The notes beneath the pieces are model-generated. The model was not told where the DNA came from. It ran no database searches and saw only the letters and a program-made list of their open reading frames with translations. Below, in pieces: positions 25,464-34,928 of a stretch of 51,363 nt of DNA. This DNA is from a bacterium (GTDB taxonomy: Bacteria > Desulfobacterota > Binatia > HRBIN30 > CADEER01), in contig JAUIGL010000045.1 of NCBI GenBank assembly GCA_030430165.1, forward strand, positions 1 through 51,363. The letters run 5' to 3'. Made by a program: the position numbers and the translations under genes. Each line of letters opens with the position of its first letter. Position 1 is the first letter of the stretch.

Positions 25464-28352
25464 TCATACCGAATCGCCTGCGACCAGAACCGCAGCAAGC
25501 CGCAGATACGGCTCCTCGACGGTTCGCATACCGTCGTTGATCCAGCGTTTGCGCTCGCTCTCGATGCGTTCGAGTCGTTCGCGTCTGCGGTCCAACGATA
25601 TCTGCTGGCGGTTGGTCAGCTTGGACCGTTTCTCGAGATGCCGCGCTTCTTCTTCGTGCAGCGCGGCGTGCGCGACGTCGTGCCACTGGGTGAGCTTGCG
25701 CAGTCCGTCGCGCAGCTCGTCGCCGAGATCGGCGGCGCGCTGCTTGCGCAGCTGCTTCATGTGCTCGCGCGCACGATCTACTGCCGGTCCGCGCAACGCC
25801 ATCAGGCGCTCCGAAAGCTCGTCGGGTAGCTCCTTCCCCGGGTTGGGATGCTCGCGGTCGAGGCCGGTCTCGACCGACAGGCTGCGCAACGACTCGATGC
25901 GGCCCGCAGCACCGCCGGCGCAGCGCACGCCGAACCAGTCGACAACCACGGGCTGGCTGCGGTGATTGGACACCAATCCTTGAAAGACGAACACCGCCTC
26001 CTCGCCGGCAACGCCGCTGCCGACGCGCAGCACGGGGGCTTCGTGGCGGCCGAACTCGGCGAGGACGCGATCGTCGAGCCAGGTCGCCACGGGATGCAGC
26101 TCCCAGAAGAGCTCCCATTCCGGCCAGGTCTCCTCGTCCTTCCGTGACTCTTCCAGTGCCCTCATCACCCGGCCGCGATCGGTGGTGAGCAGGACCTCGT
26201 CACTGCGCCGGCGCAGCTCGCGCGGCAGGTACTCGTAGCGCCTGCGCAGGTCGTCGGGCGGATGCAGGCGAAAGCCGCTCGCTTCGTCGAGCCAGTCGAC
26301 GTGCTCGTCGACCGGCTCCAACACCGTCGATAGCGCCTCGCGAGAATAGGCGAGATCGTCGGCAAACAGGCGCGGCGGGTCGCCGATCTCCGGCGGCGGC
26401 TCGGGCGACGTGCCTTCGCCGAACAACAGGTCCATCAGGTCGGTGTGCTGCGCGTCCTCGCCGATGATCTGCTCGGGGTCCGCGCCCTGCTCGATGCCTT
26501 TGCCGACGTGCTCCTCTTCCTTCTCGGCCTCGTGCAGTCCCATCAGCCAGGCGACGTCGCCGAGGTTCTTGTGGGCGGCGTCCTCCTTCTCGATCAGCCG
26601 CTCCAGCACGCGCAGGTCGCCGCGACTCTCTTCGCCGTCGGGCAGTGTCAGCAGGTAGCGGATCTCCGGCGTGTGCTCCTGGCCGAAGCGATCGATGCGC
26701 CCGTTGCGCTGCTCCAGTGTGATCAGCGACCAGGGTAGATCGAAGTGGATCATGCGGTGGCAGAAGAAATGGAGGTTGATCCCCTCCGCCGCCGCATCGG
26801 AGGCGAGGAGCACGCGGATCGGGCTGTCGGCGGTGCCGAAGCTCTTGACCAGCTCGGCTTGCTTGCGGTCCTCCAGGGTGCCGTGGAAGATCGGCGCCGC
26901 GTCGGCCTTGAGCTTCAGCTTCTTACGGATCTGCTCCTGCAGGAAGGTCAGCGTGTCGATTCTCTCCGAAAAGACGACGACTCGCTCTTCCGACTTCTTG
27001 GCGTCGAGCCCGAGCCCTCTGAGGATCTCGAGCAGTGTGCCGAGTTTGGTGAAGTCCTCGACGGTGACCGCGTTGACCAAGCCGAGCAGAGACTCGAGCT
27101 CGCTGCGGTCGTGGCGCGCCTCGTCGTCGTTCTTCTCGAGCGCCTTGTGGCCGAGCCGCTTGGTGATCGTCGAGGCGCACGCCGCCGGGGAAGAGAGGAA
27201 GCTCTTCAGCAACAGAGTACGGAAGAGGATCCCATGGCCGCCGCGCTCGCGGCCGATGGTGCGGAACTCGACGTCGCGCAGCCGGTCGAACACGGCGTTC
27301 TCCGCTTCGGACGCGGAGAGCTTGACGATCTCCAGGTTGCGCTCGCAGAACTCGTCCTCGACCTCGTGCTGGATGTCTTTCTTGAAGCGGCGCAGGAAGT
27401 AGCCGCTGACCTCGTCGCTGGTGTACTCCTCGGGATCGGCGATCGCGGTCGGCTCGAGCAGATTGATCAGACTCGCAAAGCTCTCTGGGCGACCGTCGTG
27501 CGGGGTCGCCGAGGTGAAGATCAGCGCGTCGGTGGTGCGCGCCAACAGCTCGGCGAGGCGGGCGCGTTGCGACTTCTGCGATTCGCGTCCGGTCGTGCGC
27601 ACGGCAACGTTCTGGCATTCGTCGACGACGATCGCGTCCCAGCGGCACTCTTCCAGGTAGCGCCGGTACTTCTCGTCCTTCTTGAGTGTGTCGATCGAGA
27701 TGATGGCGCGGTTAAAGAAGTAGAAGGGATTCTGGTTGGAGGGGATCTTCGACTGCAGCCGCTGGATGCCGACCGAATCGAGACGAACCAGGGGAATCGT
27801 GAAGCGCGCCCAAAGCTCTTGCTGGAACTGAGCCAGGATCGCCTTGAGGGCGACGACGAGAATACGTTCGCCGCGGCCGCGACGGATCAGCTCGGAGAGC
27901 AGGATGCCAACCTCGATGGTCTTGCCGAGGCCAACTCCGTCGGCCATGAGAATGCGCGGCCGCGGCTGGCGCAGCGCCTTCGCCGCCGGCTGCAATTGGT
28001 AATCGACCTCGCGGATGGCGCCGCGATGCCCGACGTAGATGGCAGAGTCGGTCGGCGGGCTGCGCCGCAGCAACGCCTCAAGGTAGAGCCGCGAGCGTCG
28101 ATAGCGCGGCGACGGATCGTGCACCAGCTCGGTCTCCTCCGGTCGCAGCTCGCGCACCTCGTCGAGCTCGGTGAGGAAGATCGCGCTCTTGTTGCGCACC
28201 AGCTCGGAGGTGCCGGTGACGTGCACCGCGTCGCCGCCCCACGACGCCGGCTTCACCGAGTGGACGATCCACTCCTCGTCGCGAATGACGACGCGAGCGC
28301 CCGGCGCGAGAACGACACGTTTGGCTGTGGATGCTACCTGGGGAACCGCCAT
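25464..28352 (-). CDS. SNF2/HepA-type helicase (DrmD-like)
   Basis: The product is 962 residues from ATG 28352, 12 bp after the DUF1232-like gene. Motif I is MADGVGLGKTIEVG near 140 and motif II is VVDECQNVAV near 243 (DECQ in place of DEAH). TSATPHDGRPESF is motif III. The second lobe includes VVVFSERIDTLTFL, LLASDAAAEGINLHF and LEQRNGRIDRFGQ, as in RapA/HepA proteins. A short beta-rich N-terminal region (VVIRDEEWIVHSVKP) precedes the motor and a charged helical tail of 250 residues follows. Known: SNF2 ATPases translocate on double-stranded DNA; in DISARM class 1 the drmD helicase is paired with drmMI. The next gene here is such a methyltransferase. The exact DrmD assignment needs a profile search. 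Confidence 0.88.
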   Translation of the reverse strand: MAVPQVASTAKRVVLAPGARVVIRDEEWIVHSVKPASWGGDAVHVTGTSELVRNKSAIFLTELDEVRELRPEETELVHDPSPRYRRSRLYLEALLRRSPPTDSAIYVGHRGAIREVDYQLQPAAKALRQPRPRILMADGVGLGKTIEVGILLSELIRRGRGERILVVALKAILAQFQQELWARFTIPLVRLDSVGIQRLQSKIPSNQNPFYFFNRAIISIDTLKKDEKYRRYLEECRWDAIVVDECQNVAVRTTGRESQKSQRARLAELLARTTDALIFTSATPHDGRPESFASLINLLEPTAIADPEEYTSDEVSGYFLRRFKKDIQHEVEDEFCERNLEIVKLSASEAENAVFDRLRDVEFRTIGRERGGHGILFRTLLLKSFLSSPAACASTITKRLGHKALEKNDDEARHDRSELESLLGLVNAVTVEDFTKLGTLLEILRGLGLDAKKSEERVVVFSERIDTLTFLQEQIRKKLKLKADAAPIFHGTLEDRKQAELVKSFGTADSPIRVLLASDAAAEGINLHFFCHRMIHFDLPWSLITLEQRNGRIDRFGQEHTPEIRYLLTLPDGEESRGDLRVLERLIEKEDAAHKNLGDVAWLMGLHEAEKEEEHVGKGIEQGADPEQIIGEDAQHTDLMDLLFGEGTSPEPPPEIGDPPRLFADDLAYSREALSTVLEPVDEHVDWLDEASGFRLHPPDDLRRRYEYLPRELRRRSDEVLLTTDRGRVMRALEESRKDEETWPEWELFWELHPVATWLDDRVLAEFGRHEAPVLRVGSGVAGEEAVFVFQGLVSNHRSQPVVVDWFGVRCAGGAAGRIESLRSLSVETGLDREHPNPGKELPDELSERLMALRGPAVDRAREHMKQLRKQRAADLGDELRDGLRKLTQWHDVAHAALHEEEARHLEKRSKLTNRQQISLDRRRERLERIESERKRWINDGMRTVEEPYLRLAAVLVAGDSV

Positions 28353-28364
28353 AGGAAGTGAAGA

Positions 28365-28778
28365 TCAGGCGCCAAGAACTTCCACACAGCCAAGCTCGCG
28401 CGCAACCGCGACCAGAACTTCCTCATCGTCCTCGAGCCCGAGGATCGAGTCGGCGTCGCTGTCGCCGTCGTCGTCGAGGACGAAGTAGCGAACCGCCGCC
28501 CGCGCCAGGGCGCGCTGATCGTCCGCCAGATCTGCCCCGTTCGCCCAGTCGAGCAAGCGCCGGCACTGCCGAGCCAGCTTGCGAGCCAGGTCGATGTCGA
28601 GAAACTCGTTGTGCGACATCGCAGCTTCGAGATGTGCGAGGTGATGGGTCACCGCACCGGCGAGATCGGCGCCCTCGTCGTCGTGCCGTACAACCTCGGC
28701 AAACGCCTCGGCGATGCGCAGCGACAGTGCTTCGACCACTCGATCGGCGGGTCGGTCGAAGAGGGGGGTGTCGCTCAT
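28365..28778 (-). CDS. Small acidic protein, DUF1232/YkvA-like
   Basis: The product is 137 residues from ATG 28778. It is helical and acidic. The second half (ARAAVRYFVLDDDGDSDADS, then GLEDDEEVLVAVARELG) matches the DUF1232 pattern: a hydrophobic helix ending in Y-F, then D residues, then G-x-DD followed by another helix. No membrane segment is obvious, unlike many YkvA proteins. It is the first gene of the SNF2/methyltransferase/McrBC operon, 12 bp before the helicase, so probably an accessory or regulatory subunit of that system. The family call is moderate. Confidence 0.65.
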   Translation of the reverse strand: MSDTPLFDRPADRVVEALSLRIAEAFAEVVRHDDEGADLAGAVTHHLAHLEAAMSHNEFLDIDLARKLARQCRRLLDWANGADLADDQRALARAAVRYFVLDDDGDSDADSILGLEDDEEVLVAVARELGCVEVLGA

Positions 28779-29072
28779 GGGCGGCTCCCACCCGCACCGG
28801 ACACGCGCATACCAGCCGCCGTTGCGATCGGCTCTAGAAAAGACGCCGTCGAGATTCGACCATTGCCCTTTAACACACGATAAGTCCCCGGATGATGCGG
28901 ATGCTACGCCGCTGGTTTACAGAACACGAAAAAAAAGTAAACAACGACCCGTCGATCAACCGCGCAGAGAGACAGCGGCTGTCAAAAGCGGTGCGGTAGA
29001 TGCTTCCGTGCCAAACTTGCTCACGACCTATCCTTCTCACCTCCCTTGCCTCGAAACAGAAACGACTGACTG
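28779..29072. promoter_or_regulatory. Divergent promoter region with A-tract and GTTTAC/GTAAAC inverted repeat
   Basis: This 294-bp gap separates the minus-strand DUF1232/SNF2/McrBC operon from the plus-strand SNF2 gene. It is locally AT-rich. GTTTAC (28915-28920) and GTAAAC (28937-28942) flank a run of eight A, which could be an operator or promoter UP element. No firm -35/-10 pair can be assigned. Confidence 0.4.
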
Positions 29073-31307
29073 ATGATCGAACTCTTGATGATTGCCGGCG
29101 CCGCTGCGGCCGGTCTATCGGGCCTCGTCTATTCCACCAGCGAAAGAGGCAAGATTCGCCGACGGGCTAGAAAAATTCTACGCAAGATCGACACCACGGT
29201 GAAGGCAGCGGGCGATCCCGTGGGCATCGCGCAAGCTCAACTGCAGTCGGCCGCCAAGCTGTACCGCGACGAGCTCAGACAGCGGGCGATCGATCAGCTG
29301 CCGGTGGAAACTCTGAAGGAGTACGGCGCCACGGGAGTGCGGTGGTCAGCCATCCGGTCGGCGGGCATCACCAGCCTGGGCGACCTGTCGCGCTCATCGG
29401 AGTGGACCCACAGGATCCAAGGAGTGGGGACTACTTCGCTCGAGCGCATGAATAGCGCGATCACCAGTTACAACGAGGTCCACGAACACGACGCGGTCGC
29501 TCTACCCGACGTCACCTCCTGGCGGCAAGGCGCGGCAAAGGACCTCGTCAAAGCGGCTTGGGCAGTTGTGCAGGCGAAAGAAATCGTCGCTCCCAAGCGC
29601 GAGCGGCTTCGCGAAGCGGCGGCGGCCAACAAGGAGGCATGGCGAAGCATTGACTCCCGCACCACGTTCCTGGAGTGGCTGGTGGGCTCAAAGTCTCCGG
29701 AAGTATTCGAGGAGCTACGCGGCCGGCTGGAGGCGGAAGAGGGCCGATTAGCAGCACTCGAAGCGGACGGGCTACTCGAACCGCAACAGTGGGCGTGCGT
29801 CCCACGACCTCCCGACGACGACACCGTCGAGATAGCCTTTCGCAGTCGCAACGCCGACTTCGTGGCACTGATCGAAGCGGCATTGAGCGGTAAGACTGGC
29901 TCAGGGCTCGGCAGCGCCACCGGCAACCGGGTCGCGCGCGGACTCCCCGACGAGATCGCGCAACGCGCCGAACGCTTCCCCTTGGACGAATCCGGCCTCA
30001 AGGCGACGCTGCGCCAGTACCAGCGCTTCGGCGCGAAGTACATGCTGGCGCAGGAACGCACCGTGATCGGCGACGAGATGGGGCTGGGCAAGACTGTCCA
30101 GGCTCTCGCGGCGATCTCCCACATCGAGAGCAAATCTCCGAAGTCGCATTTTCTGGTCGTTTGCCCGGCCAGCATCACCCTGAACTGGCTGCGGGAAACC
30201 GATGCCAAGAGCATGATGCGTCCGGCGCTGCTCCACGGCGCCAACCGCGACCGCGAGCTGGCGCTATGGGAGGGCAGCGGCGGAGTCGCGATCACCAGCT
30301 TCTCGACGCTCGGCGCGCTCGATCTCCCAGCCCGACTCACCAGGCACGGGATTCGGGTTCGCATGCTGACCATCGACGAAGCCCACTACGTGAAGAACCC
30401 GGACACCCAGCGCAGGCGCGCCGTGGAGGCGATCATGCCGCACAGCGAGCACGTGACCCTGATGACCGGCACACCTCTCGAGAACCGGCTCGACGAGTTC
30501 CGCAGTATTGTCGGGTTGGTTTCAGCGGACGTTGCGACGCGGATTCCCGACCGACCGACCGCATTCACAAAGTTGGCCGAGCGTGTCGCGCCGGTCTACT
30601 TGCGACGAAACCAGGAAGACGTGCTCACCGAGCTGCCCGAGCGGATCGAGAAGGAGGAGTGGCTCGATCTGACACAAGGCGATCACGCTGCCTACGTCGA
30701 CGCCGTCCGCAACCGCAACTACATGGCGATGAGAAGAGCCGTCACGATTGGAAGCGGTGACGGCAAGTCGGCAAAGGTCTCGCGGGTTGCGGAGCTGATC
30801 GACGAGTACCGCGACCTCGACCGCAAGGTCGTCATCTTTTCGTTCTTCCTCGACGTGCTCCAGGTCCTCGAACGACGATTCGGCGCGACCGGCACGATCC
30901 GCGGTGGCGTCGCCCCCGCCGCCCGCACCGCTGCGATCGACAGGTTCCAGGAGCAGGCCGGTCACGCAATCTTGCTCAGCCAGGTCGAGGCGGGCGGCGT
31001 CGGAATCAACCTGCAGGCAGCGTCCGTCGTCATCCTGATGGAGCCGCAATGGAAGCCCTCGACCGAGGTCCAAGCCATCGCCCGCGCCCATCGCATGGGC
31101 CAGACCGAGCACGTGATCGTGCACCGAATGCTCGCCCGCGAATCGGTCGACGAGAAAATGGTCGCACTACTCGCCCACAAGCAGGCGATCTTCGACGCCA
31201 GCGTCCGCGACAGCGCGGTGAAAGACGCAACCAGCGAGGCGACCGAGGAAGGGTTTGCGAAGTCGATCGTTGAATCCGAGTACGCACGCTTGGCCACAGC
31301 TGCATAG
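29073..31307 (+). CDS. SNF2 helicase with N-terminal membrane segment and helix-hairpin-helix region
   Basis: The product is 744 residues from ATG 29073. Residues 3-21 (ELLMIAGAAAAGLSGLVYS) form one hydrophobic segment followed by a basic stretch (GKIRRRARKILRK), so the protein is probably anchored with its bulk in the cytoplasm. Around 92-130, IRSAGITSLGDL and IQGVGTTSLERM look like paired helix-hairpin-helix motifs. The SNF2 motor follows: GDEMGLGKTVQ near 333, TIDEAHYVKNP near 435, LMTGTPLENRLDEF, SQVEAGGVGINLQAA and AIARAHRMGQ. Known: dsDNA translocase. It opens a two-gene plus-strand unit with an unknown protein. Inferred: surveillance of incoming DNA at the membrane. Confidence 0.85.
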   Translation: MIELLMIAGAAAAGLSGLVYSTSERGKIRRRARKILRKIDTTVKAAGDPVGIAQAQLQSAAKLYRDELRQRAIDQLPVETLKEYGATGVRWSAIRSAGITSLGDLSRSSEWTHRIQGVGTTSLERMNSAITSYNEVHEHDAVALPDVTSWRQGAAKDLVKAAWAVVQAKEIVAPKRERLREAAAANKEAWRSIDSRTTFLEWLVGSKSPEVFEELRGRLEAEEGRLAALEADGLLEPQQWACVPRPPDDDTVEIAFRSRNADFVALIEAALSGKTGSGLGSATGNRVARGLPDEIAQRAERFPLDESGLKATLRQYQRFGAKYMLAQERTVIGDEMGLGKTVQALAAISHIESKSPKSHFLVVCPASITLNWLRETDAKSMMRPALLHGANRDRELALWEGSGGVAITSFSTLGALDLPARLTRHGIRVRMLTIDEAHYVKNPDTQRRRAVEAIMPHSEHVTLMTGTPLENRLDEFRSIVGLVSADVATRIPDRPTAFTKLAERVAPVYLRRNQEDVLTELPERIEKEEWLDLTQGDHAAYVDAVRNRNYMAMRRAVTIGSGDGKSAKVSRVAELIDEYRDLDRKVVIFSFFLDVLQVLERRFGATGTIRGGVAPAARTAAIDRFQEQAGHAILLSQVEAGGVGINLQAASVVILMEPQWKPSTEVQAIARAHRMGQTEHVIVHRMLARESVDEKMVALLAHKQAIFDASVRDSAVKDATSEATEEGFAKSIVESEYARLATAA

Positions 31308-31331
31308 TCGAACCAACGGCGAGGAGAACAA

Positions 31332-31880
31332 ATGAGCTCACCAATTGGCAAGTCGGAAGAGAACCGTTACACGGAGGATCTGTACGAGATCGCACCGATT
31401 GTAGCGAAACGAGTGAATCCACTCTGCCGATGTCTCGACTTCCCCGAGGTTCCGGACGGTCAAAACGGATTCGTACGAAACATCGAGAAGCAAAAGGAAG
31501 ATTTCTTCTTGCTGTGGCGAAGAATCACCTTCCGAAACGGACGACCGTCCATACACAAGCTGCCGATCGGAATCTGCGTCGGCTACTACTGGCCGGAGTC
31601 ATGGAAAAGTCCACCCTCGATCAAAGTGCAGATCGCCCATGAGGGAAAGAAAGTCCGCAAGATCCGCGAAAGAGTCGGCGGCTTCCCAGGAGTTCCGCAG
31701 TTGGGCGAATGGCAGTCCATCGACCGAGGCAGGGCCGATTGGACCGTCCTGGAGGCGGAGCAGCGAGAGATCGACCTGTCGGCAACCGGCAACGTCGCAG
31801 ATTGGTTCGTCGAGAGATTCGAGGAATTGGGAAGCACCGGCATTCTTGACCGAGTGCAAGAATGCGATCGAGAAGAGTGA
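31332..31880 (+). CDS. Unknown protein, 182 residues, downstream of membrane SNF2
   Basis: ATG 31332 has a strong ribosome binding site (GAGGAG at 31321-31326), 25 bp after the SNF2 stop, so the two form an operon. The product is soluble, with mixed charge and many aromatic residues (for example FFLLWRRITFRNGRP and GICVGYYWPESW). I do not recognise a family, and no catalytic motif stands out. The gene converges with the GHKL ATPase gene, with 20 bp between stops. Context suggests a partner of the SNF2 protein. Confidence 0.7.
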   Translation: MSSPIGKSEENRYTEDLYEIAPIVAKRVNPLCRCLDFPEVPDGQNGFVRNIEKQKEDFFLLWRRITFRNGRPSIHKLPIGICVGYYWPESWKSPPSIKVQIAHEGKKVRKIRERVGGFPGVPQLGEWQSIDRGRADWTVLEAEQREIDLSATGNVADWFVERFEELGSTGILDRVQECDREE

Positions 31881-31900
31881 CGTCGACGAACTCCCTCGCT

Positions 31901-34900
31901 TTAGGCCGACGCTTTCTCTTCCTCCAGAAGTGCCCGCAGGTCGATCAGGTGGGTTTCGACGAAACAAAGCTTTGCCACTTCCACTCCGAGATCCAGATCG
32001 AACTCGAGGTTTTCTTTGGAGATCACCTCGGACATCAAGCTCGAGGCACTAGGCTTGTCCCGCCGGAACAGTTCCTTGTACTTGGCTGCGCACAACGGAC
32101 AGAACGCCCCAAAAGCCGCCGCGTATTCTACGCGTAGTGAATCAAATAACGCGACCGCTTCGAAATAGTGCTGACCGTCGCGTTTGAGGAACGGCATCTC
32201 GTTCTGGCACATCTGGCACACCAACTGCCCGTCAGCGTTGGTATACTGTGTTCTGAGATATTCCTTCGTGTCCTGATCCGGGACGGAAGTACGTACACTA
32301 CGGCTCTTTTTCTCGTACTTCTTCTCGGGAGCTTCCTTCGCCCTCTCGCCGCTCTTCGACTTGCGGCGCTCAGGATTCTTGGACAGTCGTTCAGGGAAAT
32401 CAGGCTTCTTTTCGGAAGCCTCCAAGAGTTCGAGAATCTGCTTTCGTCGTTCAGGATCGGAGCCAATCTTCCTGGCCAACTCGAGATCCTCCGGGTCGAC
32501 TCCAGCTCGACGAGCAAGTGCCGCCATCTCGCTCAGCTTCATATCGAGGGCCAGAGCTGCTTCCTCATCGCGCTCGAAGCCTTCGGGCAGCTGCTCCAAC
32601 GAGAGCTCACCCGGTCGACGAAAACCTCCCTCTAGTGCCGGCATCCACGGATGGTCGCAAAGCAGCTTTCCCATCCTCGAATGGAGCCATCTGCGCTCGC
32701 TTCCTTCATACGTTCGGCGAGTCGCCACCTCGACCATGCCAGCGATACAACTTCGGTAAGGGCGAACGATCTGATTCCAAACGACGCAAGCCCCTTCGAC
32801 GGTAGGTTCGGAAACTACGTGGTCAAGGCCGTCCGCGGTAGCGCTAGGGTCGAACCCATCCAAGCCACGTTTGTAGTCCCCACGCCGAGCACTAACCACG
32901 ACCGCACCATCTTCGTCAGGCTCGCGCACAATGACACGCACCGAATCAGCCGCGCCAAGTTCCATGAGCAGCTCCAGTTGAGACGCCGAGTATCGATCCT
33001 CGACAAACCAAACCTCCTCGTTGCCCGCGAAGTACGCAACGAGCTCCCGTGTTCGCATATAGACGTCCTGCGGAGCTGCCCAGCAAGAGTCCCCCGTAGT
33101 ATCATTGGTCGCCGGGAGAAACGGGAGGCCCTCCAACCGAGACTTGAGATCCTCACGACTCTCTTCCGATGCCGAGCGCATGGCCCGCTCGATCAATGCG
33201 ATGTGTCGGTCGTGCTGTTCAGGGTCGTCCTCGGTTTCATTTGACTCGTAGTACGGAACCACTTGGTCGAACACCACGGTAACCAGGTCAGCTTCGCGAA
33301 CCCCGAGCGCACGTAGAAAGGATTCTGCATCTCCGCCCAAACACGCCTGACGCACCGAATTGACACCGCGGATCTCTTTGGTCGGCAAGAAAACAGACAA
33401 GGAGCCGTCCGACGAGAAGGGATGTTGCATGGTACCGTCCTCGAGCCTGACAAAGCGCTTGCCCCGTAGAGGCCCCCTCCCGTTTCGAAGCCCCTGCCAC
33501 AAGCTACTTTGCCCGCCAAGAAAACTGTAGAATGCCTCCATCCATGTGTCGCTCTGGCGCTCCAGGAAATCGTCATCGATCCCCCTCACGAACGATTCTG
33601 GAGAAATCTCCTCAATCCCCACTTGGGAACGCAGAAAACGATGCAGATCGACAGTATCCTCGGATTCGGAGGAGATCTCTCTCGTCACCCACTCGATCGG
33701 ATCGTCGTCCTCGCCATACTGCTCGATCAGCTGATCCGGCCCCAACAAGGCACGAATCTCCGAGCCCCTCCCAAGCTTGGCTTGGGAACCACGGACAAAG
33801 TCGCCGTTCTCCGTTGGAATCAAATCTTCGTCCCAAAGTGCCTCTGAGACCAAGTCAAAGATTGGCCGAAACATCCCGTCTTCGGGGAAATCGCGCGGGC
33901 GTAGCGGCATTGTGCCGAGGACATCGACTGTAAGTCGTCCCTCTCGTTTCAGTGAGTGAAGCGACTCGACAACCAGCAGTGCCGTCTCTTCAACCAGGTA
34001 GCGGTTCCACTCATCATGCTGCGGCACATTGTCACGGGCAGGCGTCGTGCGGTACGGCCCCTGGATGAGAAAGGAACAGTTCGTTTCTTTCTCGGTTGGG
34101 AAGAACGCTACCAAGGGAGAGCCTTCCAACTGGACGATCAGGTTCGAGTCGCCCTCTTCATCATAGTCGAGAGCGTAGGCGATCTCGACCGGGCGCAGGT
34201 CCGAAGAGTCGGCACCCGACTCACTGAACCCTTCGACCTTTCGCTCGAATACGAGCCAATCCTGGACATCCTCCCCCCCTTCGGGATCGACGGCGGATAC
34301 TCTGACTTCTCGTGCTGTCCCGCAAGGCTCCTCTCGCCGGGAGTACGTACCAGAGAGTCCTTGCTCGGTCTCCCACTCGATTCGCTCGAGACTACGTAGG
34401 AACAACAAAGTCTCGGCTCCCAGGTTCATTAGCCTGTCGCCAATCTCCTCGAACGCGACTCCCGAGTCGACTTCCTTCCGATCAAAAGGGAACAAGAACA
34501 GTGTCTGCAAACCTTCCGGCGCATCTCGGCGGGCGGCGGCAAACGGACGGACGAAATGCTCGATTTTGAAACTCTCGACGCCGCTGTGCACTTCAGGAGA
34601 ATTGGTGAAGGCATACACAGACTTGAAGCCCACACCGAAGCGACCGATCTTCGTGAGGTCATCGGACTTGGTGCCAGCTACGACGCCGCAAATGCCTCGC
34701 ACATCGGCCTCGGCGAACTCTTTGCCATCGTGCGCCACCTCCAGAGCACCTCGAAGCAGGCGAAACTTGATTCGGCTCGCTCCCGCGTCCTCCGCATTCT
34801 GGAGCAACTCGAACACAAAGTGAGTCCGGTCGGTGTAGAGCTCCCCCAGAAACGACAGGTGTCGCGTGCCTTCCCCATACTCGCGGATATTCTCTTCGCG

Positions 34901-34924
34901 GATTCGGTCGTAATCGCTCGCCAT
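31901..34924 (-). CDS. Sacsin/HSP90-like GHKL ATPase with C-terminal Cys4 (degenerate HNH-like) finger
   Basis: The product is 1007 residues from ATG 34924; an ATG at 34939 overlapping the upstream stop is also possible. The N-terminal ATPase shows the N box HFVFELLQNAEDAGAS at about 36-50 and the glycine box KIGRFGVGFKSVYAFTNSP near 92-110. About 700 residues without a recognised domain follow, then a highly charged Lys/Glu linker and a C-terminal finger with CQMC near 930 and CPLC about 45 residues later. The spacing resembles HNH nucleases, but the catalytic histidines are missing. It begins 4 bp after the HEPN-SNF2 gene, so they form an operon. Known: GHKL ATPases undergo ATP-driven dimer clamping. 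Inferred: the sensor or effector partner of HEPN-SNF2. Confidence 0.85.
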   Translation of the reverse strand: MASDYDRIREENIREYGEGTRHLSFLGELYTDRTHFVFELLQNAEDAGASRIKFRLLRGALEVAHDGKEFAEADVRGICGVVAGTKSDDLTKIGRFGVGFKSVYAFTNSPEVHSGVESFKIEHFVRPFAAARRDAPEGLQTLFLFPFDRKEVDSGVAFEEIGDRLMNLGAETLLFLRSLERIEWETEQGLSGTYSRREEPCGTAREVRVSAVDPEGGEDVQDWLVFERKVEGFSESGADSSDLRPVEIAYALDYDEEGDSNLIVQLEGSPLVAFFPTEKETNCSFLIQGPYRTTPARDNVPQHDEWNRYLVEETALLVVESLHSLKREGRLTVDVLGTMPLRPRDFPEDGMFRPIFDLVSEALWDEDLIPTENGDFVRGSQAKLGRGSEIRALLGPDQLIEQYGEDDDPIEWVTREISSESEDTVDLHRFLRSQVGIEEISPESFVRGIDDDFLERQSDTWMEAFYSFLGGQSSLWQGLRNGRGPLRGKRFVRLEDGTMQHPFSSDGSLSVFLPTKEIRGVNSVRQACLGGDAESFLRALGVREADLVTVVFDQVVPYYESNETEDDPEQHDRHIALIERAMRSASEESREDLKSRLEGLPFLPATNDTTGDSCWAAPQDVYMRTRELVAYFAGNEEVWFVEDRYSASQLELLMELGAADSVRVIVREPDEDGAVVVSARRGDYKRGLDGFDPSATADGLDHVVSEPTVEGACVVWNQIVRPYRSCIAGMVEVATRRTYEGSERRWLHSRMGKLLCDHPWMPALEGGFRRPGELSLEQLPEGFERDEEAALALDMKLSEMAALARRAGVDPEDLELARKIGSDPERRKQILELLEASEKKPDFPERLSKNPERRKSKSGERAKEAPEKKYEKKSRSVRTSVPDQDTKEYLRTQYTNADGQLVCQMCQNEMPFLKRDGQHYFEAVALFDSLRVEYAAAFGAFCPLCAAKYKELFRRDKPSASSLMSEVISKENLEFDLDLGVEVAKLCFVETHLIDLRALLEEEKASA

Positions 34925-34928
34925 CCGT

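Noticed and set aside
15822..28778. Complete DISARM system
   Set aside because: SNF2 and methyltransferase fit, but no drmB (DUF1998 partner) or drmC (phospholipase D) gene is present, and the DUF1998 helicase lies in a different operon.
28921..28945. The A-rich stretch as an intrinsic terminator
   Set aside because: It lies in a divergent region upstream of both genes, where a terminator would not be expected; promoter or operator is more likely.
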